From positions 6,917-23,485 of the forward strand of contig PATE01000065.1 of assembly GCA_002712305.1 (NCBI GenBank): 16,569 nt of DNA. The letters run 5' to 3'. The DNA comes from Gemmatimonadota bacterium (GTDB taxonomy: Bacteria; Latescibacterota; UBA2968; UBA8231). The notes under the pieces are model-generated. The model saw only the letters and a list, made by a program, of their open reading frames with translations. It ran no database searches and was not told the DNA's origin. Position 1 is the stretch's first letter; each line of letters opens with the position of its first letter. The position numbers and the translations under genes were made by a program. Of this stretch, positions 7,397-15,322 are shown one piece after another.

Positions 7397-7693
7397 TCAG
7401 GGTGTGTAGGTTGGCCCTTGGCCACCCCGGGGCAGGTGAACTTCTAGACTTGGATGAGGGCGTGGAATGACGTGGGAGGCGATGACTTCGCCCACAGCTC
7501 GGGCTGCTTCGACACCTGCGTCCGTCGCTGCACGGACAGCGGCGACATCCCCCCGTACGAGGGTTGTTACCAGGCCACCACCCACCGCTTGCCAACCGAT
7601 GACACGTACGTCAGCAGCCTTTACCATGGTGTCACTGGCTTCGACCATGGCGGCGTAACCACGTGTTTCGATCATGCCAAGGGCGTCTGACAC
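7397..7693 (-). CDS. Bacterial microcompartment hexameric shell protein (BMC-H)
   Basis: This 98-residue single-BMC-domain protein (PduA/CcmK/EutM type) forms the hexagonal tiles of a protein shell enclosing metabolic enzymes in the cytoplasm. Seen: [18 protein letters not shown] (4-21), the near-universal opening; K25, the hexamer-edge lysine (K26 in PduA); the pore loop VGGGL (37-41), Gly-Gly-Gly where PduA has Gly-Ser-Gly; [18 protein letters not shown] (43-60); and [13 protein letters not shown] (72-84) with the edge arginine R78. Length is that of a standard BMC-H plus a 10-residue tail. The start is GTG at 7693, placing the domain at the N-terminus as in homologues; GAG lies about 9 nt upstream. 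It heads a tight operon with a flippase-like protein, a tagged aldolase and a TPR protein. No BMC-P or BMC-T shell gene is in the window, so this locus cannot build a closed shell by itself. Confidence 0.95.
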   Translation of the reverse strand: MSDALGMIETRGYAAMVEASDTMVKAADVRVIGWQAVGGGLVTTLVRGDVAAVRAATDAGVEAARAVGEVIASHVIPRPHPSLEVHLPRGGQGPTYTP

Positions 7694-7747
7694 AGGTGCG
7701 ATCTCAGTTTATGGGAGGATTCGTCGAGCCACCGCACAGAATCGGTT

Positions 7748-7776
7748 AAAATGCCGACGCCGCCGGGGATGGTCAA
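7748..7776 (-). promoter_or_regulatory. Possible sigma-70-type promoter for the microcompartment operon
   Basis: On the minus strand, TTGACC (7771-7776) is followed after 17 nt by CATTTT (7748-7753). The -35 matches five of six bases, the -10 only three. It lies in the 97-bp gap between ychF and the BMC-H gene, where no clear terminator is visible, so read-through from the ychF operon is also possible. Confidence 0.32.
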
Positions 7777-7790
7777 GGTGAGGCTCCACT

Positions 7791-8885
7791 TCAACGAAAC
7801 AGAAATGTGACCACGTCACCATCTGCGATAGGATAGTCGCGGCCCTCGGTTCGCAGCTTACCGCGGTCTCGCAGGCCGGCCAGATGACCGTCCACTTCCA
7901 TAAGATCTTCAACGGCGGCGACTTCTGCGCGAATGAACCCCTGCTCCATGTCTGAGTGGATGCGTCCCGCCGCCCTGGGGGCCAGCATGCCTCGGGGCAG
8001 TTGCCAGGCCTGAAGCTTGTCGTTGGCCAGTGTGTAGAAGGTGACCAGATCGAGCAAGGCATAGGCACCGTGAATCAGACGCTCTACGCCACGCTCCGTC
8101 AGCCCCAGTTCAGCAAGAAAGGCCTCGATCTCATCGGCATCGTCCAACTGGGCAAGCTCTGCCTCGATCTGTGCGGAGAAGAGCAGGACCTTGCCTGCTC
8201 CCACTCGCTCACGCAGACCCTCTACCATCTGTGTCGCCTCGGTAGCCTCCGCCTCTCCCACATTCGCAATGGTGAGCATGGGCTTGGAGCTGAGCAGATT
8301 ATATCCCCGCAGTACATCACGCTCGTCGCTCGGTAGATCGAGATCATGCACGGCGATCCCATCGCTCAGGCCCGCTTGGACAGCCTGCAGTGCCTGCAGT
8401 TCGGTACCTCGATCTGAGCGCGGGTCTGATCGTACCACCTTGTCGAGCGTCGGTAGATTGCGTTCGACCATCTCAAGGTCAGCCAGCAACAACTCGCTCG
8501 TGATCACATCCACATCCCTCACGGGATCCAATCCACCATCGACATGGCTCACAGAGGGGTCGTCGAAACAGCGTACGACGTGCAGAAGAGCATCCGTGTC
8601 CCGCACATCGGCGAGAAACTGATTGCCTCGCCCCTCGCCCTGACTTGCGCCCCGGACCAAACCGGCAATATCAGTGAACTGGATCGTTGTCGACGTGACA
8701 CTCTCCGGTTTCAGCAGAGAGTTGAGTTGCGTCAAACGTTCGTCAGGGACGTCGACAATGGCCACATTCGGCTCAATGGTGCAGAAGGGGTAGTTCGACG
8801 CCTCGGCGTGGCCCTCGGTCAGGGCATTAAAGAGGGTCGACTTTCCTACATTGGGTAGACCGATGATGCCGGTGGATAGACTCAT
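7791..8885 (-). CDS. ychF: Ribosome-binding ATPase YchF (Obg family)
   Basis: This 364-residue P-loop protein is near the family's usual 363. YchF/Ola1 proteins bind ribosomes and hydrolyse ATP rather than GTP, with links to stress responses. Seen: Walker A GLPNVGKST (9-17); NYPFCTIEPNVAIVDVPD (31-48), the family-typical switch region; DIAGLV (72-77) as the DxxG motif; GASQGEGRGNQFLADVR (79-95); and NVGE (208-211) in place of the NKxD guanine-specificity motif, which is normal in YchF. A helical insert (about 128-170) precedes it. The C-terminal TGS domain (281-363) holds LQAWQLPRGMLAPRAAGRIHSDMEQGFIRAEV-type residues, typical of the family. The start codon overlaps the rqcH stop (ATGA), so it is translationally coupled and last in the valS operon. 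The family call is very secure. Confidence 0.96.
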   Translation of the reverse strand: MSLSTGIIGLPNVGKSTLFNALTEGHAEASNYPFCTIEPNVAIVDVPDERLTQLNSLLKPESVTSTTIQFTDIAGLVRGASQGEGRGNQFLADVRDTDALLHVVRCFDDPSVSHVDGGLDPVRDVDVITSELLLADLEMVERNLPTLDKVVRSDPRSDRGTELQALQAVQAGLSDGIAVHDLDLPSDERDVLRGYNLLSSKPMLTIANVGEAEATEATQMVEGLRERVGAGKVLLFSAQIEAELAQLDDADEIEAFLAELGLTERGVERLIHGAYALLDLVTFYTLANDKLQAWQLPRGMLAPRAAGRIHSDMEQGFIRAEVAAVEDLMEVDGHLAGLRDRGKLRTEGRDYPIADGDVVTFLFR

Positions 8886-10570
8886 GCATCATCCTCCGGA
8901 ATCAGTTCGGGCCTCACCATGATCGTCTTCTCGCGCTTCATGACCGCGAGCCCGGGCGGGGCGCCCCTTGGTTTGGAGACGAATTTGGCCATCGTATACA
9001 CGACGGGCACCTTGCTAGCCGTACGGCCTTTGCTCCAATAGGCAGCCACGGCGGCGGCCTCTTCGAGGGTCCGTTTGTCGGGCTCCTGAGTGTGCCCCTC
9101 TCGCCGCAGCAACACGTGCGAACCGGCATATCCATGCGCATGAAACCAATAGTCGTTCTGTGCGGCGAGTCGATGCGTGAGGGTGTCGTTCTCTTTGTTG
9201 TTTCTACCTGCCCATACACACCAGCCGGACGTTGTACGGTAGCGGCGGGGTCGTGCCCCCTGCCGGTCATCGTTGATCCGCTCGCCCTTGCCTGCCTGTG
9301 ACCCGTGCCCCATCTCCGTCTCCATTGCTTGCCATTCTTGATCTGTCAGCTCGCCGGCCGGATCACGGACTCGCGCGAGCAGATCCGTGATCCGTTTCAG
9401 TTCGTGGCGTGACTCTAGAATCTTCTCAGGAAGTACCTGACCACGGCGCCGAAGCTTCTGTGCCTGCTTCAACATCTTCGCAGCCAATTGAGAGGCCGAC
9501 TGTCCGGGCTCAAGTTCGAAGCAGAGCATCGCCGAGGGCGCCGCAAAGGGGTCGGGGATTTCGACGCGTCGCGCCCCTGGAGGAATCTGTGACGATTCGG
9601 CCAGTAGCAGGCTGCCCTGCCGTTCGTGTTGATCGGCGGTGGCCGCCTCATCGAGATCTGCTTCCATCGCCTGCAGGCTGTGTTGGATCCGATGCTGGCG
9701 TCGTCTCAGGTATTGTTCCAACTTTCTGACTCGTGGCTCAACGGGTGCAGCCTTCTGGCGAGGGGTCGCCAGGGCTTCGATCAGGCTCTCATGGGTCGTG
9801 GTGTGGACTGATCCTATGGGCTGGACGACCGACACCTGATGTCCGTCGCCCTCCTCCCACGACCAGCAGCCAGGCCCCGTTGTGCCATACAGGGCTTCTG
9901 CCTCGATCCACAACCGTTCCCACTGCGCGGGCGAAAGATCACCGAGCTTTGCGGAATCATCGATCTGCGCCCGATCGCACAACACGCGAACCATGGCGCC
10001 CGTCGCTCCCGCCAATGTTCGCGGGAGCCAACGTCGAAGATGATCCTGCCCTTCTGTGTCGATCCGAACCGAATCGAGGCCGTCCGTGCCGGGCAGTAGG
10101 CGATCACTCGACGGTGGCAGGTAGGGTTCACCCAGCCCACATGAGCGCCGGTCTTGCTGGGCTTGCCAATTCCCCAGTCGATGCCCCCGGCCTTCGCTGA
10201 CGAGTACGGCGCGAAATCTCGGCGGAATCAGTTCAAAGTAGAGCTTGGCGTATGTCGGTTTTCCGTCTCGATCGGGGCGCTGGAGCCGAAGCCAAAGACA
10301 GCGGTCTCGGGGGGTCGTTCCAGCCTCAACGAATTCTGCGTTCAAGAGGAACCGCTCCGCTCTCGATGGTGTTGTGTCGTCGTCGCTGAGAGGGCTTGGC
10401 ACCAACGTGAATGCCGCCGGTGCGTGATAGGTTAGTTGAACAAAGCGATCGGCACTGAACTGAATCTGCAGCCCTGATCGGTCGTGTTCGACACTGGAGA
10501 TGGACGTCGCTGCCAGGTGGCCATCGAGACACCGGGCCAGATGGGCCAGCGTCGGCAGATCGAAGCGCAC
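8882..10570 (-). CDS. rqcH: RqcH/NFACT ribosome quality-control protein (Rqc2 homologue)
   Basis: This 562-residue protein has normal length for the NFACT family, once annotated as fibronectin-binding. RqcH binds split 50S subunits carrying a stalled peptidyl-tRNA and recruits tRNA-Ala to add a C-terminal alanine tail that marks the nascent chain for degradation. Seen: NFACT-N domain (1 to about 215) with the conserved D89-R90 pair in PRDRCLWLRL, equivalent to the D97/R98 pair needed for tailing in Bacillus RqcH; basic helical regions likely forming the coiled-coil arm (about 278-315 and 360-402); and an NFACT-R domain (about 445-545) with GWCVWAGRNNKEND, NDYWFHAHGYAGSHVLLR and KPRGAPPGLAVM. 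It begins 10 nt after the OmpA-domain gene and its stop overlaps ychF (ATGA). Clustering with valS and ychF suits a translation role. Activity is inferred from the family. Confidence 0.93.
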   Translation of the reverse strand: MRFDLPTLAHLARCLDGHLAATSISSVEHDRSGLQIQFSADRFVQLTYHAPAAFTLVPSPLSDDDTTPSRAERFLLNAEFVEAGTTPRDRCLWLRLQRPDRDGKPTYAKLYFELIPPRFRAVLVSEGRGHRLGNWQAQQDRRSCGLGEPYLPPSSDRLLPGTDGLDSVRIDTEGQDHLRRWLPRTLAGATGAMVRVLCDRAQIDDSAKLGDLSPAQWERLWIEAEALYGTTGPGCWSWEEGDGHQVSVVQPIGSVHTTTHESLIEALATPRQKAAPVEPRVRKLEQYLRRRQHRIQHSLQAMEADLDEAATADQHERQGSLLLAESSQIPPGARRVEIPDPFAAPSAMLCFELEPGQSASQLAAKMLKQAQKLRRRGQVLPEKILESRHELKRITDLLARVRDPAGELTDQEWQAMETEMGHGSQAGKGERINDDRQGARPRRYRTTSGWCVWAGRNNKENDTLTHRLAAQNDYWFHAHGYAGSHVLLRREGHTQEPDKRTLEEAAAVAAYWSKGRTASKVPVVYTMAKFVSKPRGAPPGLAVMKREKTIMVRPELIPEDDA

Positions 10571-10580
10571 GTTTCGCCGA

Positions 10581-11306
10581 TCACTCCCAGACGATGACTT
10601 CGATGCGTCGGTTCAGCGCCTTGTTTTCGCGCGAGTCGTTGGGCACCAATGGTCGAGACTCCCCGAATCCACGGGCCTCAATCATTCCAGCTGAGATGAA
10701 GGCATAGTTGTTGATCAGGTATTGTCGAATCTCGCCGGCACGCTGTTCGGAGAGGCGTAGATTGGACATATCCTCGCCGTCGCTGTCGGTGTGTCCCTCG
10801 ATGACGAGTTTCGCTGGACTGAACATCTGTACGAATTCAGCCACTTTGGCGAATTCGGCTTGCGCACGCGGATTGAGGGCAAACTGCCCCGCATCAAACA
10901 ACACACCAGAGTCGAGGATCAGCCGCGGAACGACCAGGTCGTTCTTGAGGACCGTCTCCAGTTTGATCACAGCCTGTGACATCATCGGTTCGTGCGGCGT
11001 GAACACACCCACGCTCGAACCCCGTTGCGAATCGGTGATGGTCATGGTTCCGATGAAGAGCCTCAATGGCTCCGGCATGCGTCGAGACAGCCTGTGCTCT
11101 CGGTACACGTTTAGAATGTCACCCCGGAATATGCTCGTCTCGACACCCCGATCGATCAGATAACGCCGATCGTCCAGCATCGCCTGGGATCGACCTCCGG
11201 AGTTTGGCTGGTTGATCACGCCCACCACGCGCGGCGGCGCGAACTGTGCAGAAACAGGAATCGCCGCGATCGACATCAGGCACACAAGACCCCATCGGCG
11301 CATCAT
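10581..11306 (-). CDS. Periplasmic OmpA-domain peptidoglycan-binding protein
   Basis: This protein has 241 residues. An N-terminal signal peptide (MMRRWGLVCLMSIAAIPVSA, with cleavage likely before Q21) directs export. Residues about 26-110 form a small unnamed domain with GDILNVYRE (62-70) and FIGTMTITD (84-92), reminiscent of SH3-like beta modules. Residues about 129-240 are an OmpA C-terminal domain: LILDSGVLFDAGQFALNP, LVIEGHTDSDG (167-177), NLRLSEQRAGEI (182-193), ARGFGESRPLVPND (211-224) and the closing NRRIEVIV (232-239). The Asp and Arg positions that grip diaminopimelate in this family appear conserved. There is no lipobox Cys and no beta-barrel, so it is probably soluble in the periplasm and anchored to the wall. 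It sits between valS (start overlapping the valS stop) and rqcH, an odd place for an envelope protein. The domain call is secure. Confidence 0.9.
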   Translation of the reverse strand: MMRRWGLVCLMSIAAIPVSAQFAPPRVVGVINQPNSGGRSQAMLDDRRYLIDRGVETSIFRGDILNVYREHRLSRRMPEPLRLFIGTMTITDSQRGSSVGVFTPHEPMMSQAVIKLETVLKNDLVVPRLILDSGVLFDAGQFALNPRAQAEFAKVAEFVQMFSPAKLVIEGHTDSDGEDMSNLRLSEQRAGEIRQYLINNYAFISAGMIEARGFGESRPLVPNDSRENKALNRRIEVIVWE

Positions 11307-14083
11307 AACATTTCCAGACTGGCTTCGAGTTTCTGCAAGGTGTCGGCGTATTCCTCCCGGCGCTGCCGCTCCTTTTCTACAACCTGCGGTGGCGCCTTTT
11401 TAAGGAAACCTTCGTTGCCCAGCTTGCCGTCAAGGCTGCGTAGCAGCCCCTGGAACTTCTTGATTTCCTTGGCCAATCGTTGCCGCTCAGCATCGACATC
11501 GATGAGCCCCGCCAGGGGTACGTAGATCTCGATATCCCCCACCACACCACTGCCCGACGAGGCGGGCTGATCCACCGCCACACCGATCTTCACCTGTTCA
11601 GCTGCCGTCAACACGCTCAGATCGCCCTGCAGCTGCCGCAGAAGGGAGGCCGTCTCTTCATTCGCAGCACTGATGACCAACTCGACTTTCTTGCCCGGCG
11701 GAACATTCAGCTCGCTACGGATCGTGCGCACACCGGCCACCACGTCCTGCAGCAGCGTCATCTGCTCTTCGGCGGTCTCGTCGATGCCGTCTACCGCCTC
11801 GGGCCAGGTTGAGACCATGATGCTATTTTCTCGGCCTTCGGCTCCGGGCAGTTGCTGCCACAGTTGCTCGGTGATGTAGGGCATGATGGGATGCATCAGG
11901 CGCAGGGCCTGTTCAAGCGTCTGCACGAGCACGGCTTGAACGTGGGCCTTTTCCTGCTGGCTGCCGTGGAGGAGACGTGGTTTGGCCAGCTCGATATACC
12001 AGTCACAATAGTCGCGCCACAAGAAGTCGTAGATCGTCCTGGTGACCTCGGCGAATCGATACGACTCGAACCCCTCATTTACCAGACCGATCGTTCGCGT
12101 CAGACGGCTCAGAATCCAGCGATCAGCCAGGGCGGGTTCTGCGCCCCCGGAACTCTCGACGGAGTCATCGTCCAGGTTGAGCAATACATAGCGAGCCGCA
12201 TTCCAGAGTTTGTTGCCGAAGTTCCGGCCCGCCTCGGCGGAGAGGCTCGACTGCACCTGGTTGTTCTCAATCTCGGCATCAAAGCGAAGATCCTGCGACG
12301 TGCCGCACTGGCTCAACAGACTGTAACGCGTGGCATCTGCTCCATAGAGGCTGACCAGGTCGAGTGGATTGAGCCCGGTTCCTAGACTCTTGCTCATCCG
12401 TCGGCCGTCTTTCGTCTGCACCGTCGGATGGACCAGTACCGTCTTGAACGGAATCTCGTCGACGAACTCGAGGGCCGTCATCACCATCCGAAGCACCCAC
12501 AGGTTCAGAATATCACGGGCCGTAATCATCAGATCTGTAGAATGGAAGTAAGCCAGATCCGCCGTTTTCTCAGGCCAGCCCAGCGTCGCAAAGGGCCATA
12601 ACGCGGATGAGAACCACGTGTCGAGGACATCGGGATCCTGAACGAGACTGCGTCCATCGCAATCGGGACAACTATCTGGGGCTGTCACCTGCACGATGGG
12701 TTTGGCCCCGTGAGCGACGGAGACACGAAATGCCCCGTCTTCGAGGGCCTTTTCACGACTCAGTCCCCCAAGTGGCTGGAGTCCGTCCCCACTGCACTCG
12801 ATACAGTAGTAGGCGGGGATACGGTGTCCCCACCATATCTGCCGGCTGATCGCCCAATCGCGGATGTTGTCTAGCCAGTCCAGCGCGGCCTCACCAAAGC
12901 GCTCGGGGACGTAGTTCACCTGCTGGCCTTCGATCACGGGACGCGTCTTGGCTGCCAGCGACTTCATGTCCATGAACCACTGCTCCATCGGCAGTGGCTC
13001 GATCACGGTGCCGCATTTGTCGTGATGAGGAACGGCATGTTCGTGGTCTTCGATCTTGACCAGGTACCCCCCGGCTTCGAGGTCTTCCACCACGGCTTTT
13101 CGACAGGCGTAGCGATCCTGCCCCGCGTAGGAGCCAGCATGGGACGTCATCGTTCCCTCAAAACCGATGACGACGATCTGTGGCAGATCGTGCCGTTCAC
13201 CGACTTCGTAGTCATTGGGATCGTGCGCAGGCGTCACCTTGACCGCGCCGCTGCCCATTTCCGGATCGGCGTATTCATCGGCCACGATGGGGATCGGACG
13301 ATCCATCAATGGCAGCATGACACGTTTGCCAATCGCGTCGCGCCAGCGTGTGTCGGTAGGATGCACGGCCACCCCCGTGTCACCGAGCATCGTCTCGGGA
13401 CGTGTGGTGGCCACGACCACATCGGGGCCGCCGTCCATGCCAGGATACCGAAGGTGCCATAGATGGCTCTGCAGTGGTCGTTCCTCGGTCTCCAGGTCGG
13501 AGATGACCGTGCCGCACTTGGGGCACCAGTTCACCATCCGTGTTCCGCGATAGATCCACCCCTCTGTCTGGAAATGTTCAAAGGCGGTCAGAACCGCCTC
13601 GACATAACCATCGTCGAGGGTGAATCGAGAACGATCCCAGTCATAGCTTGCGCCAAGTTTGCGCAGCTGTTGGTAGATCGTATCTCCGTATTTCTGGCGC
13701 CATGCCCAGATCTTTTCGATCAGCGCCTCGCGCCCCACATCATATCGAGTCTTGCCCTCTTCGGCGGCGAGCTGCTCCTCCACTTTCATCTGCGTCGCAA
13801 TACCAGCGTGATCCGTACCGGGAAGGCACAACGTTTCGTAGCCCTGCATGCGCTTACGGCGGATGACGGCATCGTGGATGGCATGCTGAATGGCGTGGCC
13901 CATGTGCAGCTCACCGGTCACGTTTGGCGGCGGGATCGTCACACAATAAGAAGGCCGCCCCGAATCAGCGTCGGCCTTGAAGTATCCCGCATCCTCCCAG
14001 CGCTGGTACCATTCGGCTTCGCAATCGCCTGGTTCGTAGGTGCTGGGTAGTTCGTTCACGGAAGGCATGGGCAGACGGTTCAT
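11303..14083 (-). CDS. valS: Valyl-tRNA synthetase
   Basis: This 926-residue class I aminoacyl-tRNA synthetase charges tRNA-Val in the cytoplasm. In order: HIGH motif as PPPNVTGELHMGH (51-63), LPGTDHAGIATQ (87-98), zinc-ribbon-like CPKC (187-190), the CP1 editing domain with TTRPETMLGDTGVAV (226-240) and GSGAVKVTPAHDPNDYE (277-293), a second Cys-rich site (CIEC 427-430, CPDC 472-475), KMSKS as RMSKS (562-566), the anticodon-binding helical domain, and a C-terminal tRNA-binding coiled coil rich in Lys, Arg and Glu (last 65 residues). The length is slightly above that of many ValRS. The ATG at 14083 was chosen; the ATG at 14068 (five residues shorter) is also possible, and neither has a strong Shine-Dalgarno. 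Upstream in-frame sequence is basic and proline-rich and was excluded. It heads the operon valS-ompA-domain-rqcH-ychF. The family call is very secure. Confidence 0.97.
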   Translation of the reverse strand: MNRLPMPSVNELPSTYEPGDCEAEWYQRWEDAGYFKADADSGRPSYCVTIPPPNVTGELHMGHAIQHAIHDAVIRRKRMQGYETLCLPGTDHAGIATQMKVEEQLAAEEGKTRYDVGREALIEKIWAWRQKYGDTIYQQLRKLGASYDWDRSRFTLDDGYVEAVLTAFEHFQTEGWIYRGTRMVNWCPKCGTVISDLETEERPLQSHLWHLRYPGMDGGPDVVVATTRPETMLGDTGVAVHPTDTRWRDAIGKRVMLPLMDRPIPIVADEYADPEMGSGAVKVTPAHDPNDYEVGERHDLPQIVVIGFEGTMTSHAGSYAGQDRYACRKAVVEDLEAGGYLVKIEDHEHAVPHHDKCGTVIEPLPMEQWFMDMKSLAAKTRPVIEGQQVNYVPERFGEAALDWLDNIRDWAISRQIWWGHRIPAYYCIECSGDGLQPLGGLSREKALEDGAFRVSVAHGAKPIVQVTAPDSCPDCDGRSLVQDPDVLDTWFSSALWPFATLGWPEKTADLAYFHSTDLMITARDILNLWVLRMVMTALEFVDEIPFKTVLVHPTVQTKDGRRMSKSLGTGLNPLDLVSLYGADATRYSLLSQCGTSQDLRFDAEIENNQVQSSLSAEAGRNFGNKLWNAARYVLLNLDDDSVESSGGAEPALADRWILSRLTRTIGLVNEGFESYRFAEVTRTIYDFLWRDYCDWYIELAKPRLLHGSQQEKAHVQAVLVQTLEQALRLMHPIMPYITEQLWQQLPGAEGRENSIMVSTWPEAVDGIDETAEEQMTLLQDVVAGVRTIRSELNVPPGKKVELVISAANEETASLLRQLQGDLSVLTAAEQVKIGVAVDQPASSGSGVVGDIEIYVPLAGLIDVDAERQRLAKEIKKFQGLLRSLDGKLGNEGFLKKAPPQVVEKERQRREEYADTLQKLEASLEML

Positions 14084-14200
14084 CCATTCTACGGAAGTGG
14101 TGTTTGCGAGACATCGATTCAGTGGTTGATTCAATGGATCAGGGCAGCCGCGCACCGGAGCTACGTCGCTCGGGCGTGGATCGCTCTGCCTGAGGCGGGC

Positions 14201-14213
14201 GCGTCTAAGACGC
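14201..14213. repeat. 13-nt palindrome in the valS leader
   Basis: GCGTCTAAGACGC is a perfect inverted repeat with arms of 5 bp around a 3-nt centre. It lies 10 nt downstream of the predicted valS transcription start (about 14224), so it could be an operator or an RNA hairpin at the 5' end of the transcript. No T-box sequence (tRNA-sensing leader) was seen in the region. Confidence 0.4.
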
Positions 14214-14230
14214 TGCGGCATAACCTGTTG

Positions 14231-14259
14231 AATATAGACTCGACGTCTGACTGCGACAA
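14231..14259 (-). promoter_or_regulatory. Sigma-70-type promoter for the valS operon
   Basis: On the minus strand, TTGTCG (14254-14259) and TATATT (14231-14236) are separated by exactly 17 nt. They match four and five of six consensus bases. Transcription would start near 14224, giving a leader of about 140 nt before valS. It is back-to-back with the predicted murQ promoter. This is the best housekeeping-type promoter match in the window. Confidence 0.5.
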
Positions 14260-14285
14260 TCGCAAGACGTGCCGGTCTGTATCAC

Positions 14286-14314
14286 TTTCCGATACGGGCA
14301 ATGCCCCCTATACT
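14286..14314 (+). promoter_or_regulatory. Possible sigma-70-type promoter for murQ
   Basis: TTTCCG (14286-14291) and TATACT (14309-14314) are 17 nt apart. The -10 matches five of six bases; the -35 only three. Transcription would start near 14321, about 90 nt before the murQ ATG. The 327-bp region 14084-14410 otherwise holds the valS promoter, a palindrome and a possible 16-codon leader ORF. Confidence 0.38.
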
Positions 14315-14410
14315 CCCCTGCCCCGCCGTATCGATCGATCCACCGTTAGAGCAGAAAAAACCACCCCATGACTCCCGGCCGCCAACGACTGATCTCCATG
14401 ACAGACGCCC

Positions 14411-15322
14411 ATGACTGATTGGGCCTCGCTGTTGACCGAGCAGCGCAATCCTGCCAGTGCCCATATCGACGAGGTGTCCACGCTCGAACTGGTCAAGATC
14501 ATCAATGCCGAGGATCTGCGAGTGGCCCCCGCCGTGGGACATGTCCTTGAGCACGTGGCTCAAGCCGTAGACCTTGTCGCGGATGGATTCAGACAGGGCG
14601 GGCGTCTGTTCTATCTCGGAGCAGGGACCAGCGGCAGGTTGGGAGTCCTGGACGCCTCGGAGTGTCCTCCTACCTACAGTGTCAGCCCTGAAATGGTCCA
14701 GGGGCTCATCGCCGGTGGCGAACGGGCGGTCTTCCGCGCCGTTGAAGGCGCAGAGGACGACTCAAAGGGGGCGGTTGAGCGGTTGGAGGCACATCAGATT
14801 GGCGACCACGATGTGGTCATGGGCATCGCGGCAAGTGGAGTGACACCCTGGGTTCTGGGTGGGCTCGAACATGCTCGAAACGCCGGTTGTGGCACCGTGT
14901 TCTTCACCTGCAGTCCGAGCGCAGCACGCCTGGTCGACGTGGACATCAAGATCGTTACCGAAGTAGGGCCGGAGGTCGTGACAGGCTCGACACGCATGAA
15001 GGCCGGAACCGCAACAAAACTCGTCCTCAACACGATCACCACGGGCGCGATGATCCGTCTGGGCAAAACGTACGGGAATCTGATGGTGGATCTGCAGCCC
15101 ACGAACAACAAGCTTCGTGATCGGACCGTGCGGATCCTGTGCGAACTGACCGATCTTCCCCGCGAGGAGGCGACACGGGCGCTCGACGAAGCCTCGGGTG
15201 AACTCAAAGTGGCACTTCTGATGCAACTGTCCCAGATCGACGCCACCGAGGCCCGACACCGACTTGAGGCCCATGGGGGGGTCATGAAGTCGGCGATGCA
15301 CGCGCAGGGCGGACAGGGTTGA
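14411..15322 (+). CDS. murQ: N-acetylmuramic acid 6-phosphate etherase
   Basis: This 303-residue cytoplasmic SIS-domain enzyme removes the lactyl ether from MurNAc-6-phosphate, giving GlcNAc-6-phosphate and D-lactate during peptidoglycan recycling or MurNAc catabolism. Seen: opening TEQRNPAS with downstream LELV (9-27); FYLGAGTSGRLGVLDASECPPTY (67-89) with conserved glutamate E84; AVEGAEDD (110-117) with E115, the likely partner in acid/base catalysis; GIAASGVTPWVLGGLEHAR, the sugar-phosphate-binding SIS loop; GSTRMKAGTATKLVLNTI, the MurQ signature; and a C-terminal helical part. Length matches the family (about 300). The start at 14411 has no clear Shine-Dalgarno; a small overlapping ORF just upstream might provide ribosomes by reinitiation. 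The stop overlaps the aldo/keto reductase start (TGATG). No MurNAc kinase or PTS gene is visible in the window. The family call is very secure. Confidence 0.95.
   Translation: MTDWASLLTEQRNPASAHIDEVSTLELVKIINAEDLRVAPAVGHVLEHVAQAVDLVADGFRQGGRLFYLGAGTSGRLGVLDASECPPTYSVSPEMVQGLIAGGERAVFRAVEGAEDDSKGAVERLEAHQIGDHDVVMGIAASGVTPWVLGGLEHARNAGCGTVFFTCSPSAARLVDVDIKIVTEVGPEVVTGSTRMKAGTATKLVLNTITTGAMIRLGKTYGNLMVDLQPTNNKLRDRTVRILCELTDLPREEATRALDEASGELKVALLMQLSQIDATEARHRLEAHGGVMKSAMHAQGGQG

Noticed and set aside
7395-7595. 67-residue N-terminal extension of the flippase-like protein
   Set aside because: It overlaps the BMC-H gene and is basic, Pro/Ser/Cys-rich shadow sequence; the ATG at 7394 opens directly into a membrane segment.
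14084-14221. 46-residue N-terminal extension of valS
   Set aside because: Basic, proline-rich and unlike ValRS N-termini; known homologues begin close to the STYEPGDCEAEWYQRW-like segment.
14084-14410. T-box leader or tRNA gene between valS and murQ
   Set aside because: No T-box AGGGTGGNACCGCG-type core and no cloverleaf or TTCGA arm was found on either strand.
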